This document shows, one piece after another, positions 1 through 9,185 of a stretch of DNA of 64,000 nt (position 1 is its first letter; each line of letters starts with the position of its first letter). The translations under genes were made by a program, and so were the position numbers. The notes under the pieces were generated by a model. That model had not been told where the DNA came from and did not search any database. It was given only the letters and a program-made list of their open reading frames with translations. The stretch comes from Sinonovacula constricta (lineage: Eukaryota; Mollusca; Bivalvia; Cardiida; Solecurtidae): assembly GCA_007844125.1 (NCBI GenBank), contig CM017561.1:64399256-64463255 (forward strand), in the 5' to 3' direction.

Positions 1-26
1 GATCGACAATAATTGTCAACCCCAAA

Positions 27-263
27 TTGCCACACTCTCAAGTCGAACTTGACACAAACATACAAGCTGTTGTTATTCGTGTAACTCTACATAAAGTTGT
101 AACTATTTGCTCTGTCTATCTTCCAACGAATTCAATTGTATTTAAAGATGATTTAGATAATCATATTAATCAGCTGTGTACTGCATATAAACTTGTTGGA
201 GACTTTAATGGCCATAACCCGCTATGGGGATGTTTTGACTTTAATAATATGGCAAGACGATAG
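27..263 (+). pseudogene. LINE endonuclease (EEP) fragment
   Basis: The translation contains the EEP signature LVGDFNGHNPLWG, the GDFN active-site motif of LINE apurinic-type endonucleases followed by the usual HNPLWG. The upstream SVYLPTN matches the 'VYxPxN' strand. The N-terminal half of the domain lies outside or before the window, and the frame ends at a stop after MARR, where family members normally continue with the SDH-containing C-terminal part. Remnants of that part (DLTLCHPSLYLDYTWDV-like, then SDHFPVI) are visible in other frames around 360-450. Part of the LINE described at 1-2318. Confidence 0.75.
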
Positions 264-496
264 AAAACTTTATTGCTCATAATGATGTATGTCTATTCCA
301 AATAAAATTCTAATAAAAAGCCAACATACTTGCATCCCACAATTGGGCATTATTCATCGATAGACCTTACATTGTGTCACCCCTCTCTATATTTAGATTA
401 CACTTGGGATGTACACAATGACCTTTGTGGAAGTGATCACTTTCCTGTAATCCTAAAAACTATTCTTCGCCAATAGGCGACGATAATCCTCGTTGG

Positions 497-1024
497 ATGA
501 TGGACAGAGCAAACTGGGGCCTGTTCTCAGCACGTTGTTTTACAGAACTTGACCCAACTTCAATAGAAAAAGTAGATGAAAAAGTTGTCGCAATTTCAAA
601 CACTTTGCACAAAATAGCAGAAAGGTGTATACCTGAGATCCCGACTAAATCAAAACATAATAAGCCTTGGTTTAATGAAAAGTGTAAAACATCTATTCGT
701 AAACGTAGGGCGGCATTAAAGCAATTTGATGTTCGACCTACCGATACAAATCTTAATAACCTTAAAAAAGAACGGGCTAAAAGTTGCCGGACTATTAAAC
801 ATGCCAAAAGATCTTCTTGGCAAAAGTATGTTTCAAAAGTAAATGGCAAGACTTCCATCAAAAACGTTTGGTCTGCTATTAAAAAGATTATCGGTAAACC
901 ATCATATTTAACTGTTAACCAACTGAAAACAAATGACACCGTGGTAACAGATAAACAAAACATTTCGAACCCATTGTCTGAAAATTATGCCCAAATCTCC
1001 TTATCGGCAAACTACACGACTTAA
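497..1024 (+). pseudogene. LINE ORF2 linker between endonuclease and RT
   Basis: This 175-aa open segment (MMDRANWGLF...) matches in style the inter-domain region of I/jockey-type ORF2 proteins. The key patch is KPWFNEKCKTSIRKRRAALK (residues about 56-75), a highly typical 'PWWNxEC...R..A...' motif, followed by a basic helix and WQKYVSKVN, then VWSAIKKIIGKPS. The frame breaks before the RT begins at about 1100 (FSLKELKDALNKSHDTAAGP). It has no independent function and is part of the degraded element. Confidence 0.75.
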
Positions 1025-1259
1025 TTTTAAACCTTTAAAAACTCTGCTGAAAAGAAAAAGGTTAATTTTAAATCTAATAATAACGAAACCTACAATCAAT
1101 CCTTTTCCTTGAAAGAGCTAAAAGATGCTTTAAATAAATCGCATGATACCGCTGCTGGTCCAGATGACATACCGTACCAATTTTTGAAACATTTACAAAA
1201 TCGATCGCTAAAATTACTTCTGTTACTCTGTCATGGATCCTTTAAATTAACGATCTGAA

Positions 1260-2080
1260 TTTCTCGAACTCTAGACAAGTATTCGGATCACCTTCATATA
1301 TATACGGATGGTTCAAAGACGGACACTTACGTTGGCTGTGCCTCCGTAAGTAATAGCCACTGCATTAAACAAAGACTTGCTAACAACTTCACCGCTGAAA
1401 TCCAGGCTATAAATCTTAGCCTTGAATTCATTTCAGAACATTCCGGTGAAAAATATGTTCTATTTTCAGACTCATTATCTGTACTGCAGAGCATAAATTC
1501 ACTGAATTATTCAAATCCACATGTTCGCACTGTTTTGTCAAACTTTAAAGTTTATATGACACTAACGAAATCTCCTCCTGTTGACTTCCTATTCATGTAG
1601 GCATCCGAGGAAACGAGGATGCAAACAAGAGTGCAAAATCTGCCTCAGCCCTCACTGAGACAGATCTTTGCATCCCACACAATGATTTTAAAACACTTAT
1701 TAACCGTTATATTTTAACCAAGTGGCAAACAAGTTGGGACAGTATTGTTTGTAACAAATTACACGTAATTAAGCCTAACGTCGGTGTCAATGTCTCTGCT
1801 TGTAGAGAAAGTAGACAAGAAGACGTAGCTTTTACCCGCTGTCGCACTGGACACACTAGATTAACTCATTCATATCTTTTAAAAAGAGAAATTCAACCTC
1901 TATGTGTTCCTTTCCAGGTACGACTGACAGTTAACCATATTTTATTACAGTGTATTGACACAGAACACATTCGGTCGAAGTATTTTAATGTCAATAACAT
2001 GTACGAACTCTTTAGGCCAGTGTCGGATTCTAAACTTGTTTGCTTCTTGAACGAGATTAATATTCTTAATAAGTTGTAAA
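1260..2080 (+). pseudogene. LINE RNase H domain and C-terminal zinc-like region
   Basis: One frame from about 1270 to 1600 reads HIYTDGSKTDTYVGCASVSN, then FTAEIQAINLSLEFI and VLFSDSLSVLQSI. These are the D, E and D blocks of a retroelement RNase H. A stop/frameshift near 1600 is followed in another frame by VGIRGNEDANKSAKSA (the 'GNExADxxAK' block), a linker, TRCRTGHTRLTHSYLL and TVNHILLQC, the usual tail of I-type ORF2. The last stop is at about 2077. The RT core is missing upstream although RNase H is nearly complete, which is unusual for 5'-truncation decay and implies an internal deletion. Confidence 0.8.
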
Positions 2081-2324
2081 TTAAACTGTTTATTTACCAA
2101 CGGTTATACATTTTTAAACCGTTTAATATAATAACCCATTTTCGATTGAAGTTCACATTATTTTAACCCGATAGATTTTTGTATTTTTCCTATATTTTAC
2201 TAATATAGTTTAGTTTTAACCTGTTTATTCTTTATTCGCATTAAACTTCTTCTTTGTATTCGGCGCCGTATGACATGTTAAGTGTCGGTGCGCCGTAAAA
2301 CTCAAATAAATAAATAATTCTAAA

Positions 2325-3690
2325 TTTTGTTCTTCAAACAAATAACCTCTATCTGCTGCCTCTATACAGAACTCTTCGTTAGTTGCTTAATGCGGGTTTC
2401 TTTTTATTTTACATATTAAATAATATACAGATCTTGGTTTCAATATAGTTGTGTCTTTTAATCTAACGATTGACGCAATGATTTTATCATCTTTAAGTGG
2501 TATATAATTTTCTTTGATATGTATGCAACCTTTATCAAAAAAAATAATTCTACAATCGTTTTCATACAGAAGATCTCGGCCTAAATAGGTGATCTATCTA
2601 AATTTTTGACAACAATGAATTCGTGAGACATGACTAATTTGTTGATTTTAAAGTTAATATTTGCTTTGCCAGCCACTTTCAAACTGTCGCCTGAGGCGAT
2701 CGACGTGACAAGGTGACAAGCGCGGTTGTTGCTTTAAATTTTTAAATACTTTATAGCTAATTAAACTTATTTCTGCACCAAAGTCAGCTAGAGCTCTAAT
2801 AGTTTTATTTCCGCATCTTAACAAACAAGTATATGGTGTGTCTTTGTTCTTGACGATGATGAAGTTGGAATGTATGTTGATGTTCCTACCTCGACCTTCT
2901 TAAGGTAAGAACCGTCTTGTTTTTTCGCATACATGTAGTGTTTTCTCGGTGCGAATTGCCGTATAATTTAATCTGCATTCTGAAATTTCGTGACCTCTGC
3001 GTTTGCAAAATTTATCAAATTTGCCTCTTATTGTGTGATCTACTTCCATTGGTACAAAATGTTGTTCTCTGTCAGAGTATGTCGGATTGTTGTGGTGTGT
3101 GTTGTTTGTGCGGAAATAATTGTTTCTGAATAAACCTGGCTCATGATTGTGATAGTTGATCTGTGTCCTTTCATTTCTGATTCGTACTTTTTGTTCTTCT
3201 ATTGCACTGTTTACAGCTGTCTAAAATTTCTTCGGATTTTCTTTTAATAACTTTGATCTGACTTAGAGATCTCTTAAACCTTCAATGAAACATCCTACGA
3301 GTTGATATTCTACTAGTTCGATGTTTTTATAAAACCTTGCATAGATTTCGTCAGATATTGCTACTAGTATCTCTGCAAAAACCTGAATAATTTCGTTTCT
3401 TCTTTGGCGTGTGTTTCCTAAATTCGAAAAAGAGAAATGTGAATGACTTATTTCCCCAAATCTAGCTTTTAATTCTGATTTTGTGGTTTGCCATGATAGC
3501 GATGGATGTTTTAAGAAATGCCTATTTAGAAAGTCTGATACTACGCCCCTACTGCGACGGTGGCGTTGTACTTTTCGTTATTGAGATGTACTTCTGCGCT
3601 GTATTGATATCCCAGCTTCGCTCGGTCTGGCACCATAAATTTTGTTAAATTAGTTGTGACGTAACAGGGCTCCATCGTAGAACGCAATAT
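2325..3690 (-). mobile_element. LTR retroelement gag-protease remnant
   Basis: Read on the minus strand, with frameshifts. Gag-like peptide at about 3540-3240 (LKARFGEISHSHFSFSNLG, then TRQRRNEIIQVFAEIL and VEYQLVGCFIEGLRDL). Nucleocapsid at about 3090-2940 (VPMEVDHTIRGKFDKFCKRR, then GHEISECR, a CCHC knuckle lacking some Cys). Retropepsin at about 2800-2771 (ALADFGAEISLIS, where active enzymes read D-T/S-G), then FKINKLVMSHEFIVVKNLDR and degraded sequence up to the LINE boundary. The order gag to PR is as in Gypsy-like elements. No RT or integrase remains in the window. The LTR was not located. A possible primer-binding site is listed separately. Confidence 0.75.
3621..3635 (-). other. possible primer-binding site of the LTR remnant
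   Basis: The minus-strand sequence TGGTGCCAGACCGAG begins with TGG, as PBSs do, and lies just 5' of the gag-like frame. No LTR terminus could be fixed beside it, so this is only a candidate. Confidence 0.25.
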
Positions 3691-5322
3691 CATCCCATGA
3701 TTACAAGTTTATTTATGAAAGTTACATTTTACAATCTAACAACAGTGAGGCGTGAATACATCTCTCCAATGCGTCCTAACCCACGTTCCTCTCCCTAGCT
3801 CATCTCAATTCGTTCACTTTTCTCCCATTCTGCATTCCTAACATATATAGTTTAAATTAATTCCTCATCCGAACTGAACTCGAATATATTTTGACGATAC
3901 AGTCATTCATACAGTGCACAACTCACGCTTCTCGCCTATATTTTGACGTATGCATCAATCACGGTCCTGAATCAAGCGTCTTTATTGCCATTTTTCTAGT
4001 GTCCTGTGCGTCATAGTATGTTTCCTTGTTTTGATTATTAGTCCTGTCATTCTTTGCCCTGCTTTAAGTAAACTTTCTGCACTAAGTTTAATTAAACGGC
4101 ACGATATCTTTAACTAACCAATTATAACCATTTATTAATAACCAATTATTATTTAACTGAAAACTACTAACAAATGTATTATTTAATTAAAAACTAATTA
4201 ATATGGTAATATTACATTACATAAGTATATGCCAAAATACATTCCTCTAACAATATTGTAAAGTAAAACATGTTTTGCTATTGGTAAGTGTAAGTGTAAT
4301 CTACGAAGTACTATTAAAAAGAAAAGCATGTTAAAACACTACAAATTATAATACTGTACATAATTTTAATCATGTTAAACGCATAACATCACCATTTCTG
4401 TTTTTTTAACCCGAAAGGCATATCGTTTTGTTTCTTCTTCCGTCATATTTCAAAGAAAATCACAGACTTTTTAATCATATTTTTCAGAACTACTACCTTT
4501 AAGATCTTTCTTTTACTGTAATACTTGTAGATTATGTCCTCACTTACCTCCCTACTAACAAAATATCCATACTTCCATTAACATCACCTCTATTCTAAAA
4601 TTTCACTTGATTGACTGGACTTGACAAAGTAATATATAAACAAATTGTACAGACACTTATTTTGTACATGTATGCACATGAGTGAAAATAAAATATTGTT
4701 TGTCTGTTATTTAAGACTGACTTTTATTCACTTTGTCTAATAGCGGTATTGCCAACTATTATGATGGGTTGGTAAAATGCTGATCTATATCACCGCAATC
4801 TCAATTCGACCATGCTTCATGGATACACACATACAAAAATGCGTACATACATTTTAATTTATTATTTAAGAAAAACATGATGCTTATTTTATTTTTCATT
4901 TGATTTCCAACAACTAACTTCTCATACATTTCACTGTTAAAAGTACTATGGTATATGCATTGCTTCTTAATCATTCCCGCAGAGAAATGACAGACCCCAT
5001 GTCAGAATATTTTAAAAGTGAAGACAGTGGGTTAATCAAAACCATTCATTGTTCGAAGTAATAAGACTGTCCAGACAACTTCGATTAACCGAAGTTCGAG
5101 TGTAGACACTCTGAAGAAGATCTTCATTAAAAAGTAGCTGGCTGATAAACGTCTTGACTTTTTGTCTAAGCCTGTATTTGGGATTAGCAAGCGAGTGATA
5201 AATCTCCATTGACGTGTGTCAATATATCCAGACACTTTTCAAGTTGTTTAAACATTCCACGGTGACAGACAATCTAAATCTCAGTTTTCACAACAATCAT
5301 TATCTCAGTCATTAGTTTAAAT
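3691..5322. other. AT-rich intergenic stretch, no gene recognised
   Basis: No homologous coding frame, tRNA or clear repeat boundary was seen. The part next to 3690 may contain the 5' leader and LTR of the gag-protease remnant. The part next to 5322 holds the 3' flank of the ApoL-like gene, and TTTATT (AATAAA on the minus strand) occurs near 4880 and 4725, so a long 3' UTR is possible. Confidence 0.5.
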
Positions 5323-7095
5323 TTAGTCATAAGACTCTGAAGTGAGCTGATAATCCAGCAACGGTCTTTGCCTTCGAGATTGTGACCGAAGTCGAAACTC
5401 GGACAAATTATCTTCATATGGCTCTGATCTGCTTTGATAATCCAGTCCTGATCTACGACTTGGAGTAAGTGAATCAATACAAAATTCGGACAGATTTGCA
5501 AACGGCATGAGTTGTGATTCAGGAGAATTTAGGAGACTTCTTTCTGTGATCACTGGCATGGGCTCATCGTTCAAAGTATCAATGTGATGGGTGCTAACAA
5601 TAACACCTCTTGCATTTTCTTTAACAAAGTCGGACACTCTTTTTTTGAAGTCGATGCTGTAGCTTTGTCCATTCGGTTCAAGGACGTTTGCGATGGTTAT
5701 TTCTGCACATCCTATTCGGAGATTCAGCATTAAACACCTTCCAGCATTGAAACGGTCATCAGAACGTTGGTCACAATCGACAAACTCTTTAAAGGAAATC
5801 AGGTCACCCTCGAAACCATGGGAAAACAACGTACAAATGCCTGCATGGCTTTCAGGTTCAACACTTTCTCTAAAATATCCAAATGGAGTCCATAATAATG
5901 GTGATTGGTAGACGTTCCTGCTTCGAAGACAAACTGTACTCTTGCTGCTGCATTTCCAAGCAGACCAAAGTATGATTGAGGCATACGTCAGCACCGACAT
6001 GTCCGACGCCCAGTCTACAACATAACATGTAAACTTTTCGGGTGTAACATTGTAAGAATTGTCCGGATTATTTACTGGTTGTCTTGGTTGATGTAAACTG
6101 GTCCCAAATTCATCGAGAGCAGGACGCAAAATTTGTGAAATGTCATTGACAACACCTTTTAAGGAAGGTGAACATTTATTCATTCCGATCAAACTGATCA
6201 ACTTGTACAAATGTGTAATCTCCAATACTACCCTTTTCATCTCCAACTCAATGATTTTGATTTCATTTTCCAGTTTCTCAGCGATAACATTAATTTCATT
6301 TGTGTATTCATGACCTTCTCCCCGCAGTAAACTGGATGTTGATGATGCCAACTCGTAAACGTCAATAGGCAGAAGAGCCAAATTTACAGTAAGACCACCA
6401 AGCTTCGTCAGTTTAGAAAACCGGTTGGCTTTGCATGCCTGTGGAAGACACCTAGACACAGTGCCCATAATTCCTTTGCTGACTACAGCTCGTTTAGCAA
6501 TTTCGTTTGTCACATGTCGAACGTGTAAAGCAGCACCACCTACTCGTCTTGCTGACATCATATTTGCTGTGATTGTCTTCGATCCTGGCTGTTGGGAAGT
6601 ATTGCTGGTCACTGTGCATTCCAACCCCGACATCACCCTCAACGTTTCAGTTAAATTTGTATTTTCAACAGGGAGGTCTTCCAGATATTGAATGACTTCA
6701 TTTTCTGTATCGGTGATTGTTTTACAGACTCGTTCTATTTCATGTGTTCTTTTCCTATCCTCTTCCACTATTTCTTGGATAGCTTTTGTTGTCTGCTTTG
6801 TTTTTGAATTATACCACCAATCTGATGCTATGCTCGTACCTGCACCAGCAATATTACTAGCAGCAGCAATGCCAAGTGACAATCCGCAAGTTGCTGGCGC
6901 AAATAATAAAGATGCTGCTCCTGCAATAACTCCTCCTATGCTCAAAGTAGATCCAGCCACTGAAGCCTTCTTTGATGACTTATGGTAACTGTCCAGTTTA
7001 TTTCCGAGTTCTCGAAGCTTTTTGACACATAACCGTCTTTGTTTCTTCCAGGCTTTAAGTTTCGAATAAATTAGTGTTGGCAATGACGACGTCAT
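5323..7095 (-). CDS. Apolipoprotein L-like protein with C-terminal degenerate EEP domain (diverged paralog)
   Basis: 590 aa from a true ATG. Residues about 15-145: ApoL core, with KKLRELGNKLDSYHKSSKKA, then a hydrophobic Gly/Ala hairpin (46-90, STLSIGGVIAGAASLLFAPA). Residues 225-300: the second ApoL part, LPIDVYELAS, GEGHE and a Leu/Ile-rich coiled coil. Residues 330-350: Pro/Asn linker. Residues 353-505 resemble the first two thirds of a LINE-type EEP domain: STVCL (391-RSR where LQET is usual), GICTLFSHGFEGDLIS, GRCLMLNL, IANVLEPN (like VYAPN) and VIVSTHH where GGDFN is expected. All expected catalytic residues there are replaced, and the domain ends early in a Ser/Arg/Asp-rich tail with two similar DYQS/DYQL blocks. 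Known ApoL proteins are membrane-associated, helical, channel-forming proteins; the role here is inferred. It is the founder-like relative of the genes at 18.5, 37.2 and 55.5 kb. Confidence 0.82.
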   Translation of the reverse strand: MTSSLPTLIYSKLKAWKKQRRLCVKKLRELGNKLDSYHKSSKKASVAGSTLSIGGVIAGAASLLFAPATCGLSLGIAAASNIAGAGTSIASDWWYNSKTKQTTKAIQEIVEEDRKRTHEIERVCKTITDTENEVIQYLEDLPVENTNLTETLRVMSGLECTVTSNTSQQPGSKTITANMMSARRVGGAALHVRHVTNEIAKRAVVSKGIMGTVSRCLPQACKANRFSKLTKLGGLTVNLALLPIDVYELASSTSSLLRGEGHEYTNEINVIAEKLENEIKIIELEMKRVVLEITHLYKLISLIGMNKCSPSLKGVVNDISQILRPALDEFGTSLHQPRQPVNNPDNSYNVTPEKFTCYVVDWASDMSVLTYASIILWSAWKCSSKSTVCLRSRNVYQSPLLWTPFGYFRESVEPESHAGICTLFSHGFEGDLISFKEFVDCDQRSDDRFNAGRCLMLNLRIGCAEITIANVLEPNGQSYSIDFKKRVSDFVKENARGVIVSTHHIDTLNDEPMPVITERSLLNSPESQLMPFANLSEFCIDSLTPSRRSGLDYQSRSEPYEDNLSEFRLRSQSRRQRPLLDYQLTSESYD

Positions 7096-7437
7096 TTTGA
7101 TTGGAACGTTTCAAAATTTATATCTATTAATAATACTTTATTAAAAAACTTAATTATTCACTATCGAAAGAAATCGTCGTGTAAAGTGCGTAATGTTTAG
7201 CTCAATTATCGTATCACTGAACGTTCTCCATCATATTCCACCGTCAATCTTCTAGGCGATTAAAACAATCTGATTCTGGTTGTAAGATAACAGTCTGCTG
7301 GTGTAACTGCAACAGATGTACATGTACCTATTCCTGCGTCATCGTACCTGTTGACATTAAAAATTAGATTAGTAAAAAAACCTATTTAAGTCACAGTCAA
7401 AAAACACAGAAGGTATTCTCCAGTCGAAAGCAATGGA
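7096..7437. other. 5' flank of the 5.3-7.1 kb gene
   Basis: No further coding frame was seen. A minus-strand CAACAG|GTACGATG (about 7356-7340) could be a 5' splice donor of a leader exon, but no matching acceptor near the ATG is convincing. Confidence 0.3.
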
Positions 7438-7479
7438 ATGAACAAGTCAGTCAAAGATATAGAACGCATTGTCCAATCC

Positions 7480-7720
7480 ATAAACAATGGCCGCAATGGC
7501 TTAGGTGGTAGAGCGTCGGCTTGCGGATCAAGAGGTCGCGGGTTCAAACCCCGGCCGGGTCAAACCAAAGACTTTAATGTTGGTAGATGTGGCTTTTCCC
7601 CGGGGCTAAGGGACACCATTACGCCTGACTTGTCGGTGTCAGTAGAATGGACCGAACGGCTTCAGTCCCTGGGCACCTCATAAGTGCCCCTGTGCTATAA
7701 TGATAGAATTGTCGTTGCAC
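7480..7720 (+). repeat. tRNA-derived SINE
   Basis: The head carries a pol III A-box-like TGGCTTAGGTGGTAGAGCG and a B-box GGGTTCAAACC at the usual spacing, in a tRNA-like 75-nt block (about 7490-7565). It is followed by a non-tRNA body ending near the TAAGTGCCCCTGTGCTATA part. The acceptor stem does not pair, so this is not an intact tRNA gene. The 81-aa ORF running through it is incidental. Confidence 0.7.
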
Positions 7721-7981
7721 AGTATCGGCAAAACATAAAATGTATAAGCAAATCAATAATAAAGAGCATATAGTCTAGTCAAAGAAACAGACAGTATTAT
7801 CTAAAACACAGTACATATTTTTAATTTGGATACTCGCCTCAACTCAACATGTTTTATTAAAAATATCACATTATTTACATGATTTAAAAGTTAAATGTAT
7901 TGAAACAATAAAGAGAACACCTTCAATTGAATCAGCAATACGCAGTGATATTGACAACAATAACACCCGCAACAATAAAAC

Positions 7982-8012
7982 ATTACTACTATTACTACTA
8001 CTTCTACTGCTG

Positions 8013-8065
<53 letters not shown>

Positions 8066-8118
8066 TATACTACTACTGCTACTTATACTACTACTGCTAC
8101 TCCTACTACTACTAATAA
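7982..8118 (+). repeat. imperfect (TAC/ACT)n microsatellite
   Basis: A long run of TAC/ACT triplets with a few CCA and TGC interruptions. It gives a spurious Tyr-rich reading frame. Confidence 0.95.
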
Positions 8119-8514
8119 TTATACATTCAAACCTCGTTTACACAATTTAGTATTTAACAAGATTACGAGAAATAGGTAAAATAATTACAAAAAATTATAT
8201 TCATTGATTATTTATTTAATAATTAAGTAAATTATACATATTTTCATAGTGGCATATTACTCGTAAAATCGAAATAAAATAACTTTGAAACAATCAAAAA
8301 GATAGAAAAACATATGCATGTACAACCATATAAAGTACATTGTAAAACAAACATCTTAGGTGAACCGTAAAGGAACACTGTGAAATTTATGTGAAATGTA
8401 TTGCTTGGCAACATTAAACGTGCACTCTATGCATTGTCGTAGATTTCCGTATCTCCGTTAATTCACGAATATATTCATTTACTTGTTAGCAATAGGACAA
8501 ACAATAGCAATAGA

Positions 8515-8590
8515 AACAGTTGGTGTAGTCGTTAAGCGTACCGCCTCACAATCGAAATGTAACGGGTTCGATTCCCCACATACCTTATTA
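8515..8590 (+). repeat. tRNA-like block, probably SINE head or tRNA relic
   Basis: A-box-like TTGGTGTAGTCGTTAAGCG and a perfect B-box GGGTTCGATTCC lie about 35 nt apart. The anticodon and acceptor stems do not pair, and no body matching the other SINEs was recognised. Confidence 0.5.
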
Positions 8591-8758
8591 TTTGCATTTC
8601 TTTGGCAATTTAAACATAATTGGTGCATCCTTTACGTATACTTGTGTACAAAACCCGCACAAAAACCACGATAATTTTATAAGTATTACGTGCCGCGAAC
8701 CGTATTACACACTGTAGTTTGCGTTGTCATTTATGCAAGTCATTCAGTTTATATAACC

Positions 8759-9185
8759 ATGTCACAGACTAGGAGTTTGAAGAAACTTCACTCTAAAGAA
8801 AAGTAAGTTTTTTTGTTGTGAAAATATCCAAATATTTTCAGGAAAGTTCTATGAGGAGTACTGGTTTTTATTAGAGAAGACTGTTAAGGCTACAGGTTAC
8901 AGCAAGAGGACGATCTACAACGTGCAAGAGGACGATCTACAACGTGCAAGAGGACGATCTACAACGTGCAAGAGGACGATCTACAACGTGCAAGAGGACG
9001 ATCTACAACGTTATAAAGAAGCTTAGAGAGACGGGTTGTTTGAAGTCACCAACGCGAATAAACATGGGTCCTACAGAGAAATAGATGATTTTGACAGAAC
9101 GGCTATCCGCAACAAGGTTCAGGAATTTTATTCCATACACGTCAGTTGGGTCCACGTCAAAACGTTCATCAAACCTACACTTTAA
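8759..9185 (+). pseudogene. N-terminal fragment of a DDE transposase-like HTH gene
   Basis: A first short frame MSQTRSLKKLHSKEK (8759-8802) stops at a perfect donor (GTAAGT). An acceptor TATTTTCAG (ends 8841) precedes a frame reading KFYEEYWFLLEKTVKATGYS, then KRTIYNV, IKKLRETGCLKSPTR and, in another frame, IDDFDRTAIRNKVQEFYS. This order (short basic start, helix-turn-helix, 'DDFD..IR..V.EFY') matches the N-terminus of Tc1/IS630-like (DDE_3) proteins frequent in invertebrates. Exon phases do not join in frame, a 22-bp repeat array is inserted in the HTH codons, a stop follows GPTEK, and no catalytic domain follows, so it is a pseudogene. Confidence 0.5.
8902..9011 (+). repeat. five tandem 22-bp repeats inside HTH codons
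   Basis: Five exact copies of GCAAGAGGACGATCTACAACGT. A single copy would encode SKRTIYN in the helix-turn-helix. The four extra copies (88 bp) shift the frame. Confidence 0.95.

Larger units (their letters stand above)
1..2318 (+). mobile_element. I-like non-LTR retrotransposon (LINE) remnant, RT core deleted
   Basis: Plus-strand pieces occur in the order expected for a LINE ORF2: endonuclease fragment (27-263), linker (497-1024), the first part of a reverse transcriptase (about 1100-1250, reading TAAGPDDIPYQFLKHL), then directly an RNase H domain (about 1290-1600, YTDGSK) and a C-terminal Cys/His region (about 1610-2077, TVNHILLQC). The catalytic RT core (the YxDD region) is absent, so there is a large internal deletion. 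The 3' end has a short AAATAAATAAATAA tail at about 2303-2317. RNase H plus a TAA-rich tail fits the I superclade; this assignment is tentative. The 5' end lies outside the window. Several stops and frameshifts show that it is dead. Confidence 0.85.

Noticed and set aside
6425..6988. Two plus-strand ORFs inside the 5.3-7.1 kb gene
   Set aside because: Antisense shadows of the ApoL coding sequence.
7490..7566. tRNA gene
   Set aside because: A- and B-boxes are present but the acceptor stem does not pair and a SINE body follows.
7927..8115. 62-aa Tyr-rich ORF
   Set aside because: Translation of a (TAC)n microsatellite.
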